Below are positions 27,115 through 36,262 of a stretch of DNA of 39,512 nucleotides, one piece after another. Below the pieces are notes generated by a model. That model was given only the letters and a program-made list of their open reading frames with translations. It was not told the DNA's origin and ran no database searches. Position 1 is the stretch's first letter. The number at the start of each line of letters is the position of its first letter. Source of the stretch: a bacterium (GTDB taxonomy: Bacteria; Hydrothermota; UBA3073; JACQXS01; JAQTXJ01). A program made the position numbers and the translations under genes. Location of the stretch: assembly GCA_028688815.1 (NCBI GenBank), contig JAQTXJ010000016.1:1-39512 (forward strand), in the 5' to 3' direction.

Positions 27115-29265
27115 ATGGAAGAGTTTTTCTTATTGAGTTTAGTAATTGGTATTAGTATTATAGGACTTATTACTGCTTACTTTCTTGCCAGATGGGTTCT
27201 TAAAAAAGGTGTTGGAGATGAAGCAATGCAGAAGATTTCAAATGCCATAAAAGAAGGAGCAGAAGCCTTTTTGCGACGCCAATTTAAGACTATTATCATA
27301 CTTACTATTATATTTGCTGTAATACTGTTTGTTGGATATGGTTTTATAAGGGCACACAGGGATTTTGACCCAGTTGGAACTTCAATCGGACTTGCTTTCT
27401 GGATAACATTTTCTTTTATTTTTGGTGCTGTCTGTTCTTTGGTTTCCGGGTATATAGGAATGTGGATAAGCATACGAAGCAATATTCGTTCTGCGGCAGG
27501 CGCCGTAAAAGGCGTTAATGAGGCATTACAAATCGCATTAAGGGGTGGAGCAGTATCAGGATTGATGGTTGTTGCTATGAGTTTGCTTGGTGTCAGTGGT
27601 CTTTATGCTCTTGTGCAATATGTGGGAGGGGTTGAACCTACAAAAATCCCGTTTGTTATAGTCGGGTTTGCTTTTGGCGCTTCGTTTGTTGCTCTATTTG
27701 CCCAACTTGGCGGTGGAATTTATACGAAAGCAGCTGATGTAGGAGCTGACCTTGTAGGAAAGGTTGAAGCCGGTATCCCTGAAGACGACCCACGAAATCC
27801 TGCAGTTATCGCTGACCTTGTGGGTGATAATGTAGGTGACTGTGCCGGTAGAGGCGCGGACTTATTTGAATCTACTGCGGCTGAAAATATTGGGGCGATG
27901 ATACTTGGTGCGGCAATGGCGTTAAAAGTTCCGGGAGCATCACCTGTATGGATTCTGGGAGTTATGATGTTCCCTCTTGTTGCACGTGCGTTTGGAATTA
28001 TAGCGTCAATAATAGGGATACTTTCGGTTAAAGTTAAAAACGATGAAGACCCTATGAAATCATTGAACAGGGGATATTATTTTGCGGTTGTTCTTGCTAT
28101 GGTAGGTTTTGGTATTGCGACCAGATGGTTATTGAATAGCGATACTGCGCCGAATGCATGGTTGCATTTTTTCGCCTGTGGAATTATAGGAGTTGTAACT
28201 TCAATATTTTTTGTATATATTACACAATATTATACGGAATATAAATACAGGCCTACGTTATCAATAGCGAGAGCTAGCCAGACGGGACCTGCAACAAATA
28301 TAATTGCAGGATTGGGTGTGGCTTTTGAATGTGCTGCTTTGCCTGTGATTGTTATTTCTGCGGCTATACTCGGATCGTATTATCTTGGAAAAACTTCGGG
28401 ACTTGTAGATGCGGGCTTATTTGGAACTGCGGTTGCTACTATGGGGATGCTTGCAACTGCAGCATATATACTTGCTATGGATACTTTTGGTCCTATCGTT
28501 GATAATGCAGGTGGAATAGTAGAAATGAGTCAACAACCAAAAGAAATAAGAGAAAAAATAGATAGACTTGATGCAATGGGAAATACTACAAAAGCGCTTA
28601 CTAAAGGATATGCAATAGGTTCAGCGGCTCTCGCTGCATTTCTTTTGTTTAGCGCATACCTTGATGAAGTAAAAAATTATGGACTTAACCTTATAAGTGT
28701 TGATATAGCAAAGCCCGAGGTGTTTGTTGGCGCACTTTTGGGGGCAATGCTTGTATTCTTGTTTGCAAGTTTTGCAATTAAAGCAGTTGGTAAAGCTGCG
28801 TATTATGTTATAAATGATGTTAGAGCGCAATTCAAAGAGAAACCGGGTATTTTAGCGGGAACAGAAAAACCCGATTACGGTAGAACTGTTGATATTGTAA
28901 CAAGGGGCGCATTAAAAGAGATGATAGTTCCGGGTTTATTGCCAATACTCTTTCCTATTGCAGTTGGTGTTATATTTAAACTGTTTGGTGTTGGAGCGGA
29001 AACTGTTGCAGCGTTTCTTATGGTAGGAACTATTGTCGGAGTAATTTTGGCGCTATTCCTAAATAATGGTGGTGGTGCGTGGGATAATGCAAAGAAATAT
29101 ATAGAGCTTGGGAATTTTGGTGGCAAAGGCTCGGATGCGCATAAAGCTGCGGTTGTGGGGGATACGGTAGGTGACCCTTGCAAAGACACTGCGGGACCTT
29201 CTTTACATGTGCTTATAAAATTGCTTGCAACGATTACGCTTGTGTTGGCGCCGTTGTTTATATAA
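27115..29265 (+). CDS. hppA: Membrane-bound ion-translocating pyrophosphatase
   Basis: This 716-residue integral membrane enzyme, with about 16 helices, hydrolyses cytoplasmic pyrophosphate and pumps ions outward. The substrate site is visible in DVGADLVGKVEAGIPEDDPR and NPAVIADLVGDNVGDCAGRG, and again near the C-terminus in NAKKYIELG and AAVVGDTVGDPCKDTAGPSL. In the diagnostic motif GNTTKALTKG the residues are Lys493 and Thr496, the K+-independent pattern (K+-dependent enzymes have Ala at the first position), which points to a proton pump. It is probably monocistronic: its own promoter and ribosome site precede it and a hairpin follows. It would save energy from biosynthetic PPi. Confidence 0.96.
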   Translation: MEEFFLLSLVIGISIIGLITAYFLARWVLKKGVGDEAMQKISNAIKEGAEAFLRRQFKTIIILTIIFAVILFVGYGFIRAHRDFDPVGTSIGLAFWITFSFIFGAVCSLVSGYIGMWISIRSNIRSAAGAVKGVNEALQIALRGGAVSGLMVVAMSLLGVSGLYALVQYVGGVEPTKIPFVIVGFAFGASFVALFAQLGGGIYTKAADVGADLVGKVEAGIPEDDPRNPAVIADLVGDNVGDCAGRGADLFESTAAENIGAMILGAAMALKVPGASPVWILGVMMFPLVARAFGIIASIIGILSVKVKNDEDPMKSLNRGYYFAVVLAMVGFGIATRWLLNSDTAPNAWLHFFACGIIGVVTSIFFVYITQYYTEYKYRPTLSIARASQTGPATNIIAGLGVAFECAALPVIVISAAILGSYYLGKTSGLVDAGLFGTAVATMGMLATAAYILAMDTFGPIVDNAGGIVEMSQQPKEIREKIDRLDAMGNTTKALTKGYAIGSAALAAFLLFSAYLDEVKNYGLNLISVDIAKPEVFVGALLGAMLVFLFASFAIKAVGKAAYYVINDVRAQFKEKPGILAGTEKPDYGRTVDIVTRGALKEMIVPGLLPILFPIAVGVIFKLFGVGAETVAAFLMVGTIVGVILALFLNNGGGAWDNAKKYIELGNFGGKGSDAHKAAVVGDTVGDPCKDTAGPSLHVLIKLLATITLVLAPLFI

Positions 29266-29270
29266 ATTAC

Positions 29271-29302
29271 CTATATTTTACTAAGAGCAAGATAAAATAT
29301 AG
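29271..29302 (+). terminator. Hairpin downstream of hppA, possible terminator
   Basis: CTATATTTTA (29271-29280) pairs perfectly with TAAAATATAG (29293-29302) around a 12-base loop, just after the hppA stop. A loosely T-rich stretch follows at 29309-29321. The stem is AT-rich and weak. The rest of the gap to 29421 shows nothing recognisable. Confidence 0.4.
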
Positions 29303-29420
29303 ATACATGTTTGTTGTTTTTGCGTAAACGGGACTCTATATAATTTTTTTATCCACTGGTTTTCCTTGCTGTTGGGATTAATTGTAGTAGTATTATAAAA
29401 AAACAAGTAAAATGGATGCC

Positions 29421-32400
29421 CTAGAATTGACCTGTTACTTTGAACGACCAGTTTTGTGTTGAGGTAGTGTTGGTTCTAAAAGTGGTTTCGTAATTAAACC
29501 GCATTAACAGGAACTTGAAAAGTGTTAAGTTAGTTCCACAACCTGGAGTGAGAGCATAAGAGGATACGGATGCATTATAGCTACTTTCTTTTAGTCCACC
29601 GAGATATATATTAAAATAATTAATTCCAAACCTTAAAACATTATCGTAGTTCAATTTTATTTCTGAGTAAGGCAGGATGAGGGATTCATTATATTTATTT
29701 TCAGAAATGTTGTAATTTAACGTTAATTTGGTCCTATATATTGGGTTCCACGGATGATTCCATTCAGAATAAAAAACATAGGTTTCATTAAGGGGATAAG
29801 TCTTAATAATATCTTTCCTGCCTGAAAGTATAAGCAGTCCTATTTTTTTAGTGTTCCATTCTACCCTTAACTCATCGGTTGTTGATATTTTTAAATTGGG
29901 TAAGCTATAATAAGACAATCCACTTGTATTTACAGTATGATTCCCCCATAACAATAGTTCAACAGTTGGTGTGAATTGTGGAATTATAGAATAGCTGTTT
30001 ACCTCTGTTATTCTTGAAATTTGTAAACCCGAAACGGGAGATAATGTTAATAAAGGAATATTATAATCTGCGGGAGTGTTTTCTGTATATTCTAAAAGGC
30101 TTTTCCCGCTGTTAAACGAACAATTAAAAATACTAAGTGGTGAGTACCAGATTCCGGGGGCTATATTCAAGTTATTATAAAAATTCTGGGTCCATGATAT
30201 GTCTTTTGTCTCTATAAACATATAATTAAGCCTTTCGTTATTATAGTTTCCGGTATAATATATTCCGGGTATAAGATCAATATTAAAAGCCGTCCGAATT
30301 TCATTCCCATTTTTATCATTTTTCCCGTTAGTATAATAGTTATTGAATTTTAATAACAGGTCATTATTTATTTTAAAAGGGAAAGAGATTGTGGTATTTA
30401 CCATATATTCATTGAAGGTTTTTTCCGAGTCTGCATTTAGCTCTATAATCCCATTATTAAGCGTTGTGTTCAATTTGACTTTCGATCTAAATTTTTCAAA
30501 TTCATAATTACTGCCCGCCTTTAATAAAAGTTCGTTAATATCCGGGAAGTTTCCTTTGCTGAGAGATATATAAGTTTGCGGCATAGCAGGATTGGCATAA
30601 GAAAGCTTGCCTGACATATTTTCAGATATGCTGGTGTTTTCCAGGGAATCCATCTGGCTTTCTTTTTTTGCATCAACATCCAGGTGTAAAAAATTAATAG
30701 GCTCTATATTTCCTGCGATACTGTAGCTCTCTTTTAACTTCCCGTAAAGTCTTTCTGCTTTTCCAAAATCGTTAAAATCTCTGGAATATGTCGTATAATT
30801 GGCATTTATCCCGAGCATATTATAAGCTGCAATCATATCGTAAGAACAGGCATAATCCCTATTGTTATTTACAGCAACCTGGGGGATTACTTTTATTCTT
30901 TTTTCCTCTCCTGTTTTTGATTGAATTAGTCCTGACAATGAAAGAATGTTCTCGTTTTCAAAGGACATTACTGCTGTTGTTATTTCTGAATTATTCCCAA
31001 AATTTATAGACGGCTGAACAGAATAAAACATGTCTTCTTTTTCTCTTTCAACGGAAGAATATTGAACCTGTATTTTGCTGAAATCAGAAATAATCCCTTC
31101 TTTAAGGAATAGCAATCTTCCTTCCGTATAATCAACTATATAATCTATCCCTCTGGTTTGTGTTTCATTGTCTACGTATATATGTTCACTTCCTATTACT
31201 ATTGGTTTATAAGATAGATAATAGCAATTAGAATTAGAAGAAAAGTTTATGGACATACTGTAAGTATGAACCCCATTAGTATATGTTTCATCCGGGAAAG
31301 GTCTTTTTTGTGGAAATATAAGGAATCCGAGGTCAAGATTTATAAATTCAGGGTCTATTTTATTATCGTTATTCCTATCTATGCCGAAAGAATAAAGGGA
31401 ATGTTTATTTCCCGTCGTATCTGTAATTTCTAAAGTCAGCGAATTAGGTATTATATTAGGTCCCAGAGAATAAACATTTTCCATCATATGATTTTTTATG
31501 CTGTCTGATTGTATTATAATTTCCTTGGTGCCCAAAAGAATAACAATATTATCAGTGGTGTTTTTGGCAGATTTGAAGTGAATAATGCCTCTTTTATAAT
31601 CAATAAAATAGTCAATATTATTTATTAAAGGGTCAAAATCTCCTGTGATTCCGCCTATTGTAAAAATTTTTCTTGTCTTGGGCGAATCGCTAAAAGAATT
31701 ATGGTCATCAATAAATATAGTGTCATAACTTTGGGTTGTGGATAAAAGTATTGTATCTATGGAATAGAAAGTGTTTTTTAAATAAAAGTTGTCGTTCAGG
31801 ATAAGCTTTTTTTGAATTGAACTACCTGTGAAGAAATCGTTTCTGAAACTTGATTTTATCTGTCCTGCTTGGATATCCATACATACCCGTGTTTTTATAC
31901 TCCCGCCGTAAGTTGAAAATTGCGGGAGCAGATCAAACTCATTATATTCTGTTTTCAGGAATCCAAGGTCTGTTTTATAAATGAGATCTCTATTTGTTCC
32001 TCTGTATCCAAGTCCATAAACTATTTGGGAATTATCACTATTGTTGTAATAAAGGGAAAGACTGCGGTTGTTTTTGTCTTGCGTAATAACTTGCATGTCA
32101 ATGCTTGTATCCTGGCTAGATGAGCCTGTTGTATAATAAGCCATTCCCTGAAGTTTTGTATCAAGGCTTTTTATCAGTTTCAAGTGCCCACCGGCTTCAT
32201 CAATGTAAAAAAGCTTTTTTCTTGCTTTGCGTGGAGGAATTAATTCTTTTACCTGCCATTCCTGTTTATCGATATTTAAAAACTCAATACTATGAGAGGT
32301 AACTGCAAAAATAAATTTATTTTTCTGATAGCAGTCAATAATAGAGTCTGTTAAAAGTCCATTCATATGGTTATAAAAGGTTTTTTGCTTTTTAATTATA

Positions 32401-33236
32401 TCATAAACAACCAATCCTTTGTTTGTAGCAAGCAAAAGTTTCCCTCCGCCAATGCATATGCCGTTAATTTTGTCGTAGATTTCAATGTCTCTGAATTCAG
32501 ACCAGTTGTCGGAATGGGGATCATATAAATAAATTTTATTCTTATTTGTTAAAGCAAATATGGAATCGTTGATATTATCATAATCCAGAATTTGAAAGGA
32601 GTTATAGTTAGACCACTTTTCAAGTTCTTTTGTATAAGAAACGAAAGATTTGTCAGAAATAAACCATGTTTTACTTGGAGTGTTGATTATAAAAGTATAA
32701 TTATCCTTTGAACTCAGGGGAATTTCTTCTGTTTTTTCAAATTTAAGGTTATATTTCAGAATTCCATCGGGGGTGGCAAGCCAGATATAATTATCCTGCA
32801 TTAGCATATCGTTTATTTTTAAGCGTAACACAGGTTCTATTTCTTCTTTGTATTTGTTAAATTTTTGGAGTCCAGAGTCACTGCCTAGCCAAACGTATTC
32901 CTCGTCAAAACCCATAGTTTTAATTTTTGAAAGTGTATCATAGGTACGCCAATCGTTTATTTTAATATCTGCAGAAGCTATACCATTTTCGGTGGCTACC
33001 CATAAAATTCCCTCGTCATAGCCGATTACTTTAATCTTGTTGTCTGGTATACCGCTTGAACTGTTAATGTTCCCCCATGTTTCTGCATTCTGGTCAAAAG
33101 TGTAGATTCCATATGGTGTAGATATGAACAGAAAGTTAGATATAGATGCCTCTTTGATGCCGTCAAAGAATATGGGGTGCCCGTAAATTGGTCTCCCTGT
33201 CAGATTAAAAACTAATAAAATTAAAATAGTGCTCAA
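29421..33236 (-). CDS. Very large exported protein: N-terminal beta-propeller, C-terminal outer-membrane barrel-like region
   Basis: This 1271-residue protein has a hydrophobic leader, then propeller-like blades (about 25-330: ILWVATENGIASADI, YVWLGSDSGLQKFN, YIWLATPDGILKYN, LLLATNKGLVVYD) as in two-component regulator propellers and PorZ. The remainder is strand-rich with Asn/Tyr/Ser and ends in Phe (WSFKVTGQF), the usual barrel end. Two segments, IDYFIDYKRGIIHF (541-554) and IDYIVDYTEGRLLFLKEG (698-715), resemble a motif I associate with SprA-like outer-membrane proteins; an acidic GIDRNNDNKIDPEF lies between them. The annotated start is a TTG, and the leader lacks the usual basic N-terminus, so the start is uncertain. 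It follows the polyferredoxin gene by 2 bases. Role unknown: possible surface anchor or exit channel. Confidence 0.7.
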   Translation of the reverse strand: MSTILILLVFNLTGRPIYGHPIFFDGIKEASISNFLFISTPYGIYTFDQNAETWGNINSSSGIPDNKIKVIGYDEGILWVATENGIASADIKINDWRTYDTLSKIKTMGFDEEYVWLGSDSGLQKFNKYKEEIEPVLRLKINDMLMQDNYIWLATPDGILKYNLKFEKTEEIPLSSKDNYTFIINTPSKTWFISDKSFVSYTKELEKWSNYNSFQILDYDNINDSIFALTNKNKIYLYDPHSDNWSEFRDIEIYDKINGICIGGGKLLLATNKGLVVYDIIKKQKTFYNHMNGLLTDSIIDCYQKNKFIFAVTSHSIEFLNIDKQEWQVKELIPPRKARKKLFYIDEAGGHLKLIKSLDTKLQGMAYYTTGSSSQDTSIDMQVITQDKNNRSLSLYYNNSDNSQIVYGLGYRGTNRDLIYKTDLGFLKTEYNEFDLLPQFSTYGGSIKTRVCMDIQAGQIKSSFRNDFFTGSSIQKKLILNDNFYLKNTFYSIDTILLSTTQSYDTIFIDDHNSFSDSPKTRKIFTIGGITGDFDPLINNIDYFIDYKRGIIHFKSAKNTTDNIVILLGTKEIIIQSDSIKNHMMENVYSLGPNIIPNSLTLEITDTTGNKHSLYSFGIDRNNDNKIDPEFINLDLGFLIFPQKRPFPDETYTNGVHTYSMSINFSSNSNCYYLSYKPIVIGSEHIYVDNETQTRGIDYIVDYTEGRLLFLKEGIISDFSKIQVQYSSVEREKEDMFYSVQPSINFGNNSEITTAVMSFENENILSLSGLIQSKTGEEKRIKVIPQVAVNNNRDYACSYDMIAAYNMLGINANYTTYSRDFNDFGKAERLYGKLKESYSIAGNIEPINFLHLDVDAKKESQMDSLENTSISENMSGKLSYANPAMPQTYISLSKGNFPDINELLLKAGSNYEFEKFRSKVKLNTTLNNGIIELNADSEKTFNEYMVNTTISFPFKINNDLLLKFNNYYTNGKNDKNGNEIRTAFNIDLIPGIYYTGNYNNERLNYMFIETKDISWTQNFYNNLNIAPGIWYSPLSIFNCSFNSGKSLLEYTENTPADYNIPLLTLSPVSGLQISRITEVNSYSIIPQFTPTVELLLWGNHTVNTSGLSYYSLPNLKISTTDELRVEWNTKKIGLLILSGRKDIIKTYPLNETYVFYSEWNHPWNPIYRTKLTLNYNISENKYNESLILPYSEIKLNYDNVLRFGINYFNIYLGGLKESSYNASVSSYALTPGCGTNLTLFKFLLMRFNYETTFRTNTTSTQNWSFKVTGQF

Positions 33237-33238
33237 GG

Positions 33239-34717
33239 TTATTGTGTTATAAATCCTGAAGGGATATTTTCAGGACTATTTTCAAAAGTATTTTCCGGTT
33301 TTTTTAATAAAGACTTTTCTTTAGTAATATAAGAACCATATTTCCTTCTTTCTTCTCCTATTGAGAATATTTGGATTGCAGAATCTCCTTTAACGGGACA
33401 TCTTGACTCGCAGATCCCGCATCCCATACAAATATCCTTTCTTACCGTTGGTCTTAACAGTGAAATATTATCAATCGTTCTTGCAACAGAATCTATTGCG
33501 TTATAAGGACATGCTTCGTCACAGATAAGACAAGTTTTTTGTTCTGCCCATGCAATACATCTTTTCTCATCAATTACTGCAGTCCCTATTTTTGCGTAAG
33601 TTTTTTCTTCTTGAGAAAGGTTTCTTATTGCTGATGTTGGACATATTTTACCACAGCCGGTACAGTCTTTTTCGCAGCCCCCTATTCTTGAAACAAGCAT
33701 CGGAGTGAGCATCCCATTAATTCCTGCTTCCATCAAGGTCGGTTGAAGCCCTTTAGTTGGACAAATCTTCATACATTTTGCACAGCGGATGCAGGTTTTT
33801 AAGAAATCTGTCTCAGGAAGCGCTCCGGGAGGTCTTATAAGTTTTATAGATATTTTGGGAGAAATATATTTAAGAAGAGGAATAGTAATTATACTTGCAC
33901 CTACGGAGGTCATAAAAGCTCTCCTTTCAAGGTTAAACGGAGAAGATAATAAGCTTTTTTTGTATTTAATAAGTCCTAGGTTGCATTCGTTCTGGCATCG
34001 GAAACAAGAAATGCATTCTCCTGCATCAATTGAGGAATTTTCAGTATCTATGGCACCTGTAGGACATACATTTTTACAAATTTTACATTTTCGGCAGTCT
34101 TTTATAAAAGAAAACTTGAATAATGAGAGTTTTGATAAAAGAGCAAACAAGCCACCAAGCGGACAAAAATTACGGCACCAGAATCTTGTGTCTATGAAAG
34201 ATAATGCTAAAACTATGATTAAAGATACTAAACCAATAAATATATCGTTAGATTTGTGAAGAGGGTAGAGTGTGAGATTAAAAAAACGTTCGCTAATTAC
34301 AATAGGATCAAATAAGTAAACGAGTGAAATTCCAAATATGCTGTTAACAATAAGAAAAAGAAAAAGAAAATATTTGGTATTTTTTAATAAGTTGCTGAAA
34401 AATTTATTTTTTTTATGCAGGATAAGGTCAAAAATATCTATAAAAGTGCCGAGAGGACAGATATATCCACAAAAAATTCTTCCGAATAACAAAGAAATGA
34501 TAATAAGAGAAAATGAAAATAAAAAAGAAATCAATAAAGTGCTGGATACTATGCTTGTAATAATAAAAACTAAAGGGTCATATTTAAGAAATATGTTCTG
34601 GAAGCTTTGTGTTGAGCTGTATTTGGTTTGAAGGAAACATAATATAAATATAAAAAGGAAGGAAAGTTGAATGCCCCATCTGGGCATTCTTTTATTGTTA
34701 ATGAGTTTCTTAAACAA
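33239..34717 (-). CDS. Membrane polyferredoxin, NapH-NapG-like fusion
   Basis: The N-terminal half is NapH-like: four to five helices, two CxxxCP motifs (FCGYICPLG, WCRNFCPLG) and two ferredoxin-type clusters (CRKCKICKNVCP; CISCFRCQNEC). After RR265-266 in NLERRAFMTSVGASIITIPL, a twin-arginine-like hydrophobic segment, the C-terminal half is NapG/MauM-like with four further Cys groups (Cys309-319, 348-359, 387-403, 430-440), about six [4Fe-4S] clusters in all. It should pass electrons from the quinol pool or cytoplasm to the periplasm. The first codon is TTG; an ATG at 34687 (residue 11) is an alternative, but it lies in a hairpin. It sits between a Tat-exported DUF362 gene and the propeller-barrel gene. 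Confidence 0.85.
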   Translation of the reverse strand: MFKKLINNKRMPRWGIQLSFLFIFILCFLQTKYSSTQSFQNIFLKYDPLVFIITSIVSSTLLISFLFSFSLIIISLLFGRIFCGYICPLGTFIDIFDLILHKKNKFFSNLLKNTKYFLFLFLIVNSIFGISLVYLFDPIVISERFFNLTLYPLHKSNDIFIGLVSLIIVLALSFIDTRFWCRNFCPLGGLFALLSKLSLFKFSFIKDCRKCKICKNVCPTGAIDTENSSIDAGECISCFRCQNECNLGLIKYKKSLLSSPFNLERRAFMTSVGASIITIPLLKYISPKISIKLIRPPGALPETDFLKTCIRCAKCMKICPTKGLQPTLMEAGINGMLTPMLVSRIGGCEKDCTGCGKICPTSAIRNLSQEEKTYAKIGTAVIDEKRCIAWAEQKTCLICDEACPYNAIDSVARTIDNISLLRPTVRKDICMGCGICESRCPVKGDSAIQIFSIGEERRKYGSYITKEKSLLKKPENTFENSPENIPSGFITQ

Positions 34718-34769
34718 TTTTTATTTTGAAAATATAAACTGCCGATTTTTAACAGATAGGAAAATAGAT

Positions 34770-35690
34770 TTATTCAACGTCTATTTTCCTTATGTTCATT
34801 TTTTCAGTTTCAATTTCGCCAAAACCGAGTTTAGAGGCTTCAACTATGTATTTTACATCTTTGCCTCTGAAAGATTTGTTATACCATGGAGTGATCCCTA
34901 CGGTATAAGAATCAACTGCTACAGGATCAATCCCGGCAATTACAGTATTTAGGAGTACTGTTTTTCCAGGACCTCCAGGCCCTCCGCTTGTAAGCGCCCG
35001 TGTGGCATCAACTATGGTGAGATCAGGTTTAATGACTTTTAAAAGTTCGGCAACTGCAAGATGTATGTTTACTTTATGAAAATACGCTCTGTCCCATACC
35101 AATCCCATAAGGTTTTTAATCCCGAGACTTACGCCGGTTGCAGAATGTGATTTAGCGGTTGGAATGTTTATTAGTTTATCTACTTTTTGGAGTTCACGTG
35201 AAATTTTTACTTTTTTCAGCTCCTGTCCATTTGGAACATCAACTTCAACAAATTGTCTTTCTTTATCCGGGGTAAGGATGGAAACTTTTTTATCAATTTG
35301 TGCATCCATTATAAAGGTGTTTTTTGTGCAAAGTTCTGCATTCTGAATGGTGTAATCAAGTATTATTATTTTTGAAGCACCTGCGGAAAGACATAATTCT
35401 GTAATTTGTTTTATAATATTAACGCTTGTAGTTGCACCCCATTCACTATTTGAAGCAAAAGAAATATTGGGTTTCAATAGTACGCGATCTCCTTGTTTAA
35501 CAAAAGCGCCAATTCCACCAATTAAATCTAATGCGGGTTTAACGAGTTTTGTCTTATTGCCGGTGGCTACAGCAATAATTGGTCCTGTTTTTTCACCCTT
35601 TTCCTCGCCCGATATAAACTTAGGAACTAACGAAACAGCTAACATTCCTGCACCCAATTTTAAAAATTCTCTTCGTGTAATTTTTTTCAT
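34770..35690 (-). CDS. Tat-exported DUF362 family protein
   Basis: A twin-arginine signal (TRREFLKLGAGMLAVSLVP) starts this 306-residue protein, so it is probably exported folded. The DUF362 core is clear: DRVLLKPNISF, INIPTAKSHSATGVSLGIKN, LTIVDATRALTSGGPGGPG, GIDPVAVDSYTVG. DUF362 proteins are often near or fused to ferredoxins; their chemistry is not established. Unlike the two paralogue-like proteins upstream it has no C-terminal sorting domain, so it should stay in the periplasm. It begins 5 bases after the DUF6599-like lipoprotein gene and ends 52 bases before the polyferredoxin gene. Confidence 0.88.
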   Translation of the reverse strand: MKKITRREFLKLGAGMLAVSLVPKFISGEEKGEKTGPIIAVATGNKTKLVKPALDLIGGIGAFVKQGDRVLLKPNISFASNSEWGATTSVNIIKQITELCLSAGASKIIILDYTIQNAELCTKNTFIMDAQIDKKVSILTPDKERQFVEVDVPNGQELKKVKISRELQKVDKLINIPTAKSHSATGVSLGIKNLMGLVWDRAYFHKVNIHLAVAELLKVIKPDLTIVDATRALTSGGPGGPGKTVLLNTVIAGIDPVAVDSYTVGITPWYNKSFRGKDVKYIVEASKLGFGEIETEKMNIRKIDVE

Positions 35691-35695
35691 AAATC

Positions 35696-36226
35696 TTACT
35701 GGTTGATTGCCGAAGATATGTTCTGGGCAAAGAATTTGGCTACGTCAAGAGTAGCTTGTGTTTTATTATAAATAGTTATGGAGACAAAAAATTTATCCTG
35801 TCTGAAATCTATACGGTAATCAAATAGTAAAGTTTCATCAATCCTTGCTTCAGTGCCTGCAGGATCAGTTGTCCATGGTGTTCCTGTGCCACTTGCCGTA
35901 TTATGATATACGTTTTTTGCTCCGGTTGAATCTGTTTGATCATATATTCTGACTTCAAGACTATCCGTGGAGCTTTTATAATCTTGGAATGCGCATTTAA
36001 CGAAACCGTTATCCGTATATGTTGGAGCAGCCCCATCAATAAGGGCGCATAATTGTGTTTCATTTTCAGCTGTGTTCATTGTACCACTTCTTGCCCAGTT
36101 GCTAATCTCATTATCTGTGGGCATAATATCAATAACATCTTTGCCCGTAGTAGTATTTTGTTCCTTCTTCCTGCAGCCGGATGAAAAAAGCAATAAAACC
36201 GTTATTGCAAAAGTAAAATATTTCAT
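35696..36226 (-). CDS. DUF6599-like lipoprotein
   Basis: The 176-residue product has a lipobox (SSGC, Cys18) and then a domain with the pattern NEISNWARSG...QLCALIDGAAPTYTDNGFVKC...DSLEVRIYDQTDSTGAKNVY, which fits the DUF6599 family (IDGAA...Y..GF...VEIYD). The family's function is unknown. It is the membrane-anchored paralogue of the next upstream gene; the two share a 220-base block differing at 14 positions by my count. AGGGGGATTT precedes the ATG. DUF6599 assignment is from memory of the motif and is moderately sure. Confidence 0.75.
   Translation of the reverse strand: MKYFTFAITVLLLFSSGCRKKEQNTTTGKDVIDIMPTDNEISNWARSGTMNTAENETQLCALIDGAAPTYTDNGFVKCAFQDYKSSTDSLEVRIYDQTDSTGAKNVYHNTASGTGTPWTTDPAGTEARIDETLLFDYRIDFRQDKFFVSITIYNKTQATLDVAKFFAQNISSAINQ
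35761..35980 (-). repeat. Duplicated segment in the DUF6599-like pair, copy 1
   Basis: This 220-base block matches 36607-36826 with 14 substitutions and no gap by eye (about 94% identity), mostly synonymous transitions. Similarity falls off quickly on the upstream side of the block. Confidence 0.85.
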
Positions 36227-36262
36227 AAATCCCCCTAATTCTTTTCAAATATAAGGAAAATA

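Noticed and set aside
29303-29420. Possible small gene or RNA after hppA
   Set aside because: No open frame with a ribosome site and no tRNA-like fold could be seen; it is left as intergenic.
33789-34259. A 156-codon plus-strand open frame
   Set aside because: Antisense to the iron-sulfur cluster region of the polyferredoxin, whose Cys codons and motifs show which strand is coding.
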